Shown in pieces: positions 43,401 through 55,400 of a stretch of DNA of 64,000 nt. Within the stretch, counting starts at the first letter, position 1. Each line of letters starts with the position of its first letter. Position numbers and translations under genes: made by a program. Source of the DNA: Incurvaria masculella (lineage: Eukaryota > Arthropoda > Insecta > Lepidoptera > Incurvariidae). The stretch is taken from positions 4,265,036 through 4,329,035 of the forward strand of contig OX335643.1 in NCBI GenBank assembly GCA_946894095.1. Direction: 5' to 3'. Below the pieces are notes generated by a model that was not told the DNA's origin, searched no databases, and worked only from the letters and a program-made list of their open reading frames with translations.

Positions 43401-46400
43401 CTCCGAAATTAAGCCGAAAGGTTTTAAAAGGACTTTGTATATTGACATTCAAAGTTACTGTCCCATTGTCGTCACTGATTTAAATTCAATTGCACACACT
43501 CACTATTTACCTATTAAACTTTAATTTTGATTTGGTCGACGTCTTTCACGTAATATTGCCCGTGAACTAAACGGTTTCCTAGAATGTTACACGTAATATA
43601 TTATTTCCACAGTCCTAATGTATTTTTGATTGCTTGAGTACAATTTGGAGATACCTATCTATTTTCAAGTGCCTGCAATTTCGTTGACCGAAGAACCGTG
43701 CGCCCAAAGATGTTTCCCGCCGTTTTTACGTGCGCCCTCTCAACGAACGCGTAGCACACTGTTTCAGGCGGAAAACATAGAATGAAGTGTCGTTATTCTA
43801 GTGCTCGCTTCCTGTTTTACCGGTCCTATTGAACCCAATAACCGGTCGCTTATCGCGAGGTCTAAACATCGCGAACGTTTTCGTTTTCGTGTCGTCAGAA
43901 TCGATCACTCTGGTTGAAACCTTTGACCGTGTACATAATGTAATGGCTAGCTATAGAATGCAAGAAGTTAATGGCTGACAGCGTGAAATAAAGACCGGTC
44001 GCCCTTGGCATGCGTACCTGCTAATAACCGTCTTGAATTTGAAGTTATACGTACGAATATGGTATGTGAAGTCAATCAGTCAATGCAAATAATGTCGTGT
44101 AGGTACGTACTATTCCCACGTGCCAAGTATTTCCAGTTTGAACATGTTTTTTTATCGAAGATGTGTAGACTGGGTCTCGTCTCTATCACAGTTGTTGTCA
44201 ATAGTGGTGTCCAATTATAATAATTTCGATTCGAAATCAATTTAATAGGAACAGCGGTAGATATTGCATACTGTAATCCTGAAATTTAGAGACCCTCCAA
44301 CTCCGAATTGATGTAGGGATTATTTCTGTGTTATATCGTCTCTACCATGAATAATGCTCGTCGGAGGTGCATATTTACAGCGCTGTCCTTCCGTCCCCTT
44401 TGATGAAGACATATGCATATCACATCATAATATAAGAAAAATAATGTAAGCTGATGATGATTTAGATCTCTCCGAAATGGCATAAATATAACAGCATAAT
44501 ATACAAAAACCTATTTGGGCTGATCATGACTTAGGTAGCACTATTAGTTATTCTGTGACTTAGGGCCGAGTGCACGAAAGGACGAAAAATCAAAATCAAC
44601 GTCAACGTACGATCAAACACGTCACTTTGTGTGGACAGTATGGAAGGAACTCTATGCGGTTCACTAAAAGTGACGTGTTTGAACATTGATTAAGTCAGCC
44701 GTTTCTTCCCGCAACCGGGGCTTAGAGCTCTCTTTAAAAATATATGCACATCTCATGAGATAAAAATTAAGACAATGTGAGCTGATGATGACTTAGATCT
44801 ATCTTCAGAAACATATCACGGCACGATGTGAACAACATTTTGAACCCTTTCTTGAGAGTTAACCATGGCAGCTAACTACACCGCGGCACACAAGCGGGAA
44901 GCTAATCCAAGGTTTTAGCCTCTCAACTCGTGACGCAAGCTGACGACTAAGCTAATTGTTGAAGACAAACAAGAAGAACACGAGAAGGACGAATCGACCA
45001 ACTGGGGAATCCGGTTAGCCGCGAAAACCCAAGACTTGTATTTTGCTACCGATCTCTGCGTCAGGTAACTAATCCAATAATTTCAATCTTATTTCTATAT
45101 ATAATTAATAAAGTATAATTTTCCGTTTTAGGGTTCCGTACCCAAAGAGTTCCAATGGAACCCTGTTACTAAGCCTCCGCTGTCCGTCCGCCCGTCCATC
45201 CGTCTGTCACAGAGCTGTACCTATCTCAAGAACCGTAATAGGTAGGCTGCTGAAATTTTTACAAAGTGTGTATTTATTTTGCCGCTATAACAACAAATAG
45301 GTAACATCAAACAATAATAAAAATTAAAGGGGGAAAACGTGATTTTTTGGTGTTGATGGTACGGAACCCTTCGTGTGCGAGTCCGACTCGCACTTGGCCG
45401 GTTTTTTAACATAATTTTTAAACGGAAGTTTGCCGATTTATTAGGGAAATACATCAAAACATTCCATGAAAAGTGTTTTTAATTTCCGTATAATTGGACA
45501 TTGAAGTCGACCATTCCAAAATAAGAAATAACCGACCATCTAGATCCTTTATCCATGGGATCGGTACTACTTCGCAATGCCGGGGTACCTATTTACCCCA
45601 AAGTTCAACATGGAGACGGTATGAGAAAGCACCTGTCCGGCCTGCATGGTTTTCGCAGCCCCGACCATGGGGACCTGATGCATGCATACGTTTTTCAACA
45701 TGCTTGCAAATACAATAATATAATAATATTTTTTATAATTGACACAATAAACATATTCTAGAATAATCCACACTAATATCATAAATGTGAAAGTAACTCT
45801 GTCTGTCTGTTAAATGTTTACACCGAAACCGCTGAACCAATTTTGAAGTTTGGTATAGAGAGAGCCTGGACATTGGGAAAGGACATATGCTACCTTTAGT
45901 GGCGAAAATTAAACTCAAAAGGGGTGAAAAGGTGGATGAAAGTTTGTATAGGGAAATCATATAATATAAAATGTTAGGTTTAGCCCGACATCAATGCGAT
46001 ACGACACTTTGCCCCGGGCGGAACCGGGTGCCTCAGCTAGTTTATTATGAACAACTTGGGTAATTTGAAAAAAACGGCCAAGTGCGAGTCGGACTCGCAC
46101 ACGAAGGGTTCCATTTAAAAGTTTTTTGTATGGTGCCCCCCATTTATTTAAAAAAAAATATATTTTACCTATTGGCAAAATAAATACACACTCTTTGGAA
46201 ATTTCGGCTACCTACCTATTACGGTTAATGAGATACAGTCCTGTGACGGACGGACGGACGAACGGACGGACGGACACACGGACGGACGGACGCACGGACG
46301 GACGGATGGACGGACAGCGGAGGCTTAGTTATAGGGTTCCGTTTTCACCCTTTGGGTACGAAACCCTTCCACCACAGAATAAGTAACATGAGGTTTACAT

Positions 46401-49400
46401 AACACTTGACTATCTATAAAAAACTGGCCAAAAAGCCGGCACGGAATATCTCTGTGGTGTATCCGGCGTAAAATAAATTGGAAAAACTAATTTTTGCTTA
46501 TTACAGCTATACTCATTACTACCGTGTCATTTGATCAGTTAGGTATAGGTACACCGAATTTTAATGTTAGTCAGAAATTCATTCGAATATTATTCATAAT
46601 TTATTGTTAAGCCTTACACTTATTATTTTTCTGTGTTATAATGTTACATTTGTTATAGCTACGGGAATAAAAACATATTTGTATTTTGACTCCCGATGAA
46701 GTTTTTTGATGGTTTTTCTTTGCCCGTGACACCTAATTTGAGACCAAGTGCGAGTCGGTTTCGCACGCGCAGGGATTTGACCAAAGAAAACACGTTTCTT
46801 GTATGGTGGCCGCCTTCATTTTTTATTTTTTATATTGGTCTTTATAGCGGCAACAGAAATACACACTCCGTGTTATTTTAAGCTGTCTACCATTACCGTT
46901 CATGAGATAAAGCCCTGTGACAGACGGACGTGTGGACGGACAGTGGGGTCTTAGTAATAGGGTTCCCTTTGGCACCCTTTGGGTAAGGAATCTTAAACAT
47001 TACGAATCCAAGAGTGTGTTTACACCTTCTGTGGTACACTAATGGAGGAAAATAACCTAATATGAAAAGGTTTTAAATAATAGTTCTTTATTTATAAGCT
47101 GTACTCCAGGTTTATTATTGAAATTAACGCATCACGCAGCATTGTCGTTTAATTATCTGATGGTGCTCAGTAAATGTTCACACATCAAAGGTATACAATT
47201 GTTAATATCTAAAATCTTCACCGGAAGTCAAAATACAAATACATGTTTATTCTTATGGATATTCTTAACACTGATCATCCTCTGTATTATTGGCGAATAA
47301 TTGCTTATACCTATCATAAATATGGGTTGGACAATTTCAGAATGATTCTCGATATAATTAAAAGATCAGCTTATCTTTTTACCGCACATGCCTTATTACC
47401 AGTCATGATGGTTCATATTTCTTAGAATCGCTTTTGCTAGCACGAATTATAGTACGAGAGCGGACCGTCGTCAACCCTACGTCATCGAGTAACACCATGG
47501 GACCCATTTGTGGTTGTGCGGATTAGAATAGGCTTCCTAAAAATACTAGGTTGCCTGACCAAAACCTGGAACGTTTTGTGCAGTAGGTAATATTAAATCA
47601 CTTTTTTGGTAGAATTTAACGTCATCGAGTAACAACATGAGACCTAGCACAATCGGTAAAGGTCATCAAGAAAAGCTAAAAAAAAGTAGGTTGGCTCGTC
47701 CTACCCTGGCACGTTCTGAGGTTGGCCGGTTTTAAAATGTCAAAAAATAAAAAAAAATACGTCATCGAGTAACAAGTTGACAATACCACCATTCGATAGT
47801 CCTATGAACATGCCTCATAAAAAAATTAGGTTGGCTGCCCTCAGCCTGGCACGTTTCCTACGCGGCCATGTTGAACGTCGGATGCGCCCAGTTCTTATAT
47901 TCATCAATTGTTAAATTAATATAATATAACAGTTTTGTGATATGTCTATCTATAAACAGTGATGTTTTTATTGATCAGAACTCATCTTGAATAGGTTAAA
48001 AAAAAACAAAATGAAATATTTGTGATATAGGTATTGATCGATTGCGTGATATTAGGGCATTGTCGTATCTAATTATTAACTAAGTTTAACTCAAGTTAAC
48101 TTTAGATTATGATGCACATAGTTCCGCATACTTGAAGAGTAAAAACCGGAAGTTTCATATACATATGCTTTCGGAATCTATCGTATGGATCATTCCACGT
48201 AGGGAATCGAAACTCCAGTCAGCCCATGCCTACGGCATTAGAGGCGCACGCTTTAAATTCTGCCACGGCCCTCGTTATTACAAAATTTTAATCAGATTGA
48301 ATGTAAACATAACGTAATGAAGATGACTATTGTCATAATAAAATAAATCGCCACAAAACTTAAACCCATAAGTGAAGTATATCAAAGTTACTATTCTTTA
48401 ATTCACATGAATTTAGGGTAAATATTCTAGTGTATATTTCCATTCTTTAAACATTTCAATGTATATGTTTTTGCCGGGTCTATACAAAAGTACATGTCCA
48501 CATCGTCACTCACATATTAAGGAAGTTTAGTAAGCTTTGGCGTCACTCTCTTTTCTTTACTTACGTATCTCTTTTATTTTATCATAAACAAGTTGCAATG
48601 TATCCAAACCGAAGCGGAATTTTAAATTAACAGCTCTTGAGTCGTAGGTATAGTTTAAATAATACCTGAAAAGCTCTGTAAAATATTTATGTTTTAGTTA
48701 TAGAAAACATATACATTTAAATGTTTAAAGGATGGAAATAACCATGAATATTTAACCTAAAGTCATGTGAATACAAGAATAGTAACTTTTTGGCGATTTA
48801 TTTTATTATGAATATTAAAATTCTTCATTACATCAGGTTAACATTCAATCTAATTTGAATTATGTAATGAGGAGCTCCGTCGCAGAATGTAAAGCTTGCG
48901 CCTCTAATGTCGTAGGCATGGGCTGACAGGGGTTGAAGAAAGGACCTTAAAGCGATGCACACTCCAGTGGCAACAAGAAAACATTTTAAAACCTGTGTAC
49001 GATTTAGTCCTTCTGATGAGTCTAGTGTTAGATCCAGAATTAATACTATTATTTCTGTCATGAACTACTATAGTGACCTGTAAACAAAGAGACAAATTAC
49101 AAAACCTTATTATTCTTACAGCTAAAAAAAACGACATAATATTAAACCTTTAAATGCTACCACCTCCAAAAAAATAAGAGTACAATGGTTTGAGAACAGT
49201 CAGTCAATCCGTCAGCGTGTTTGCGACCACTGCGGGACATACGCCTCTCCAATCCTTCTCCAGTCCTTCCGGCCCTCAGCGGTACGGACCCACAGCTTTC
49301 CCCGACGCACTTGATGCCGTCTTTTCACCTGGCGGGTGGTCTTCCCACACTCCGTTTGCCTGTCCACGGCCGCCAGTGTAGGACACGGTTACTCTAACGG

Positions 49401-52400
49401 TTGTCGTCTCGTCGGCTGACGTGACCAGCCCTCTCATAACCGGGAGGACGCACTGGTCATATGTTCGGGTCTTTAAATTTTGCGAAAGGTCAGACCTCAG
49501 AGCGAATTTAAGCTTTCCGAAGGCAGCCCAACCCAGTTGAATCCGTCGCTCAACCTCCAAAGACAGTCCTTGTATACCAAGCCGCAGGATTTGACCGAGA
49601 TAACGATTTGTCCTCCCGTCATACCCTCAGTCGCCATGACCTTGGTTTTATCCCGGTTAATCTTCAGACCTACCTATCGATGCTTTATAAAGGTCTTCCA
49701 GCATTGTTTGAAGCTGAACTCGGGATTTTGACAAAAGAACAATGTGATCGGCGAAGCGAAGATGACAGAGGAAAATATTCATTAACGTTGATACCCATGT
49801 TGTCCCATTCAAGCGTCTTGAACACATATTCCGATGCGCTTGTGAAGAGCTTGGGTGAGATCACATCTCCCTGCCTAACGCCTTTAGCAAGAGGGATGGG
49901 TTGGGTATTTTAATGAAGCCTCACAGTCATCGTCGCGGACCGATACAGATTTCGGAGTACCTCGAACGCCTGGTGATCGATTCTACACCTCAGGAGGGAG
50001 TTTTCGACAGCCCATTTTTCAACTGAGTCTCGTAAAGGACTAGAAAAGAAGTGGAAGGCTACAAAGAGCGGCTTGTTGTACTCCTCGTACTTCTGCACCA
50101 CTTGTCTCACAGTAAATATTTGATCCATTATGCCGTATCTTTTCCTGAACCCAGCTTGCTCACGAGGCTGGTACTGATTCAGCCTCTGTGTCAGCCAACT
50201 CGTGATGACTCATGAAAAGACCTTGTATACGTGGCTTAGAACTGAGATAGGTCGATAGTTCTTCAACTTCGCCCTATTTTTTTGAGAACTGCATTTGAGA
50301 ATTGCACAGTGTTTGCAGTTCCTTCAAGATGGGTCTCCCGCCAGACTTTAGCAGTTCCATCGTTATCCCGTCCTCATCTGGAGCCTTATGTTTTTTTAGT
50401 CCTTTCAAAACAGCCTTTATCTCATAGACACTAATCTCCGGCAGATCCTCGGTGTAGTATCTAGTGAGCGGCGCACTCCTATCAGAGTCGAGTGGTTTGC
50501 TTGGGCTCGGGGCATGAATTGCTGCGGAGTACAATTCGTCATAATTTTTTACCACCGCCTCAAGTATATCGTCTTTTTTGCAGTGACAACCCTATCCGCT
50601 CGCTTGGGTTTTGAAATTTAGTTAGCGCCGGTAGAGAAGGCACGGGAAAACACTTTACTGTCTCGATTTTCCTCTATAACGCGCTCAACCAACTTCATGT
50701 TCCCTTGGTGAATATCGCTACGGGATATGGTGCGTAACGTGGCAATCCGCCGACGTACCAAAGTAGTCGATATTGGACACCGGGTGGCTAAGCTAGCTAG
50801 AAGGAGGAGTACAACAAGCCGCTCTTTGTAGCCTTCGTGGAATACGAGAAGGCGTTCGACTCAGTTGAAAAATGGGCCGTCGAAAACTCCCTCCTGAGGT
50901 GCAGAATCGACCCCCGCTACATCGAGGTACTCCGAATTCTGTATCGGTCCGCGACGATGACTGTGAGGCTCCATGAAAATACCCAACCCATCCCTCTTGG
51001 TAAAAGCGTTAGGCAGGGGGATGTGATCTCAAATCAAATAAAATCAAAAATATCAAATCAAAATATTTTTATTCGCAGTGATTACATTACAATATTAAGA
51101 ATTTGCATAACAGATTATAATATTGATACCAATCATGTGAATTCGACGTTTTACACAATAATATTAAAATAACTTAAATCGTAGAAAGATTTGTCAAGCA
51201 ACCATGTACTTAACTTCTTTTTAAATCTTATGTTAGTTTCTTCTCGCAAGTCTCTAGGTAGCTTATTATACATATTAATACTATTGAAGTGGACACCCTT
51301 CTCAAATTTTGATGTTGAGTGTGCAGCTTGCTGGATCACATTTTTATTTCTCGTCGAATATCCGTGTTCAAAATTATTATATAATTCCGGGTAATTTCTC
51401 ACATAAAAAATAGTTCTTTGTACGTACACATCATACATAGTATGCAATTTTAGGTTTTTAAACAAAGGCGTGCAAACAAGTGCGTCCCATTTAGAGTGTG
51501 TAATTATCCGAATTGCTTTCTTTTGTAGTCTAAATACTGAAACCGCTTCCCCTGAAGAACCTCAGAACTCAATGGCATTGGTCATGACAGAGTATAAATA
51601 ACCGAAGTAGGCACTCTTCAGGGTATCTAAGTCACAGCATTTAGACAGGGTTCTGAGGCAATAACAAGCTTTTGTTAATTTATCACAAACATGTTGAATG
51701 TGTTTGTCCCATCGTAACTTTTGATCCAACGTGAAGCCTAAGAATATAATAGATATTGCAAACGTTATGAATTCATCGTTATATTCGATAAACATCTCAT
51801 CATTAATTTCATGTTTAATATTTTTCATCTTAAAATGTACACAGTGTGTTTTAGCACTATTTAACATTAACCCATTTGCTGCGAACCATTTACCCAACTC
51901 CTCAATTATTTTTGTTCTTTTTGTAAGGAGTGTTTCAATACTTTTATCAGTAACAATTACATTTGCGTCGTCAGCGTAAATTACTATGATTTCGCGAGAA
52001 GCACTAGCATAGTGTCTTTTGCAATGTCATCAATAAAAATAATAAACAGCAATGGTGCCATGATTGAGCCTTGAGGTACTCCGTAATCGGTTTCAAATAA
52101 TCGTGATACAGAGTTATCGAAAATACCATTTGTTCTGTTTTTATATCTTATATTTACGTTACTTTCTCACCGACATTTTCTCACCCAAGCTCTTCACAAA
52201 CGCATCGGAATATGTGTTCAAGACGCTTGATGGGACAACATGGGTATCAACGTTAGTGAATATTTTCCTCAGTTATCTTCGCTACGCCGATCACATTGTT
52301 CTTCTGTAAAATTCCCGAGTTCAGCTTTAAACCATGCTGGAAGACCTTTATAAAGCATCGATAAAGGTAGGTCTGAAGATGAACCGGGATAAAACCATGG

Positions 52401-55400
52401 TCATGGCGACTGAGGGTATGACGGGAGGACAAATCGTTATCGACGTAGAAGTGATCAAACAGGTTGAAAAGTACGTATATCTCGGTCAAATCCTGCGGCT
52501 TGGTATTCAAAGACTGTCATTGGAGGTTGAGCGACGGATTCAACTAGGTTGGGTTGCCTTCGGAAACCTTAAATTCGCTCTGAGGTCTGACCTTCCTGAA
52601 ATTTAAAGACCCGAACATATGACCAGTGCGTCCTCCCGGTTATGACGTACGGGTGTGAAACGTGGACTCTGACGGTCGCCGTTGTCCAAAGGTTAAAAGT
52701 TGCCCAGCGAGCAATGGAGCGAGCCATGCTGGGAATATCGCTACAGGATATGGTACGTAAAGAGGCAATCCGCCGACGTACCAAAGTAGTCGATATTGGG
52801 CACCGGGTGGCTAAGCTCAAATGGCAGTGGGCTGGTTACGTCAGCCGAAGAGACGACGACCGTTGGAGTAACCGTGTCCTGCACTGGCGGCCGTGAACAG
52901 GCAAACGGAGTGTGGGAAGACTACTCGCCAGGTGGGAAGATGAGATCAAGTGCGTCGGCGGAAAGCAGTGGTTCCGTACCGCTGAGGGCCGGGAGGACTG
53001 GAGAAGGATTGGAGAGGCGTATGTCCAGCAGTGGACGCAAACACGCTGACTGACTGACTGACATTGCGAAAATTGTACCCATTTTCTCGAAGCACAGGGC
53101 CCATTTCGGTGAAGATATGGTCCTTGTCACACAACCGCTGTGCTCTGAGTCTCAATGCTCTTGCGACCGATTCCAAATGCACCGGAGCATGATGCGAAGT
53201 AGCTTGTAGACAACGATTTGTGTGTGTCGGCTTGCGGTACACTGTGTGGCTTAGAATTCCATCCAATCGTCGAGCAACAAGTACTTCCAAGAACGCCAAA
53301 GTGCCTTCCTTCTCACAATCTACTGTATATTTTATATTTGTGTGAACCTAATTAAGATGAGAGATGAAAGCGTCGAGTGATTGGCGACCATGTGACCAGA
53401 TTGAAATCACGTCATCCACGTACCGTACCCAAAACATTGACTTAAGAGGTGAAGTTTGCAATGTGCGGTGTTCCAGCGGTTCCATGAAAAGGTTTGCCAC
53501 CACTGGTGTCACTGGTGTTCCCATTGCTACACCTTATCGCTGAATGTAGTATTGTCCGTTCCACAGAAAGTATGTCTTAGTGAGACAATATGGCAGGAGC
53601 TTGACGCACTCAGTGTCGATGTCGTTGCTGATGACTAAGTTTCTGATGATGTCGAGGGACTCTTGGACTGGTACGTCTGCATACAGCGACTCGACGTCAA
53701 AGCTCACTAATAGATCCATGCATGCCAACTTCACTGTAGACAACAATTCCACAAAAAGGGCCGAATCTTTAACGTAGGACGACGTCTTGCCAGACAGGGG
53801 TTGAAATATTGAGGCGACATGTTTAGCGAGGAGGTAGGTAGGAGCATTTATCTGGCTGACTTTTGGTCGAAGGGGGTTCCCGTCTTTGTGAATTTTAGGA
53901 AGACCGTAGAAGCGCTACCACCGCATTTTCGCTACCACCTCGACCCACACTTACACTACTTACGACCACGGCGAGTCTAGTTGTCAGTCGTCTGCTGCGT
54001 ACGAACGTGGCGGACAACCTCCTTGACAACGGGCTGAACGATTAGCTCGATACATCGGCGAATGTCTACTCCCGCCGCGTGAAAAGCCGTAACATTTTTC
54101 AAATATATTTAACGACCACGGTAATCCCAAAAGTATCACAAGTAAGGTTATTTCTTTAGTTATAGCTGAAGATAGATCATTTGCTGTATTTAATACTTCA
54201 CAATTCACATTACGTATTTGGGTCCCCAGTGCATTAAACTCGTTTTACTGTCATTTAAACGTAGGTTATTGGCTTCACACCATAATTTAAGTGAGCTATG
54301 AAAGCTTGTATTAAGGACTCCCGTAGTTCTGATATACGATTCTTTCAAATTGATGATTTGTCATCAGCAAATAGAATCATATCATTATCTGTTGCGATGC
54401 AGCTTGAAATATCATTTATAACAACATATAAAACCACGGTCTTAGAACTGAGCCCTGCGGTATACCCATGGTGATTTATTCTACATCAGATATAGTACCG
54501 TTTACTTCACAATTTTGTTGTCTATTTAATATAAATATATATTATTTACAATTACCTCATTTATTTTCCCTAACACCATAAGTGTTCTAGTTTTCCTGGA
54601 AGTATTTTGTGATCTACACAGTCAAAAGCTTTTGATAAATCACAGAAAATGCCGTAGGTGCTCATAGATTTAACCAGAGAAGTTAAAATAGATATTAACA
54701 TCAAGGCAAACACTTACGAAATTGATTATAATTAATAACACTGTGAATGTAAGGACACAGGCCGATAAATTTCAACATCATTATGAGATCCGTTTTTAAG
54801 CAATGGTATTACCCTAGTAATTTTTAATAAGTCTGGAAATGTGCCATCTTCAATACAATTCTAAGAGGTTCTATAATACTGCCCAATATGGACTTTAACA
54901 GATTAGTAGATATGTTCCATAAACCTTGCGGTCCTTTGGACTTAAGGTCTGTTACTTTTTGAATCTCAGAACAGCTAACAGATTCAAAAGTGACAGACTT
55001 CTTATTGCGTGGTAAAAATATTTTGAGTTCCTCTAATGCGAGATTTACAATTTATTGGATGTATTTAGTTGTATGTATATATTGCGCGACAGAAGAAAAA
55101 TATTTGTTGAAATTAAATTATTTGCAACCATTGCACCCAATCAATCAATATATCACAAATATTTCATTTTGTTTTTTTTTTACCTATCCAAGGTGAGTTC
55201 AGATCAATAAAAACATCACCGGTTTATAGATAGACATATCACAAAACTGATATATTATATTAATTTAACAATTGATTGAATATAGGAACTGGGCGCATCC
55301 GACGTTCAACATGGCCGCGTAGGAAACGTGCCAGGCTGAGGGCAGCCAACCTAATTTTTTTATGAGGCATGTTCATAGGACTATCGAATGGTGGTATTGT

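Noticed and set aside
50274..53062. Functional RTE retrotransposon ORF
   Set aside because: Stops, shifts, rearranged segments and a LINE insertion break every copy.
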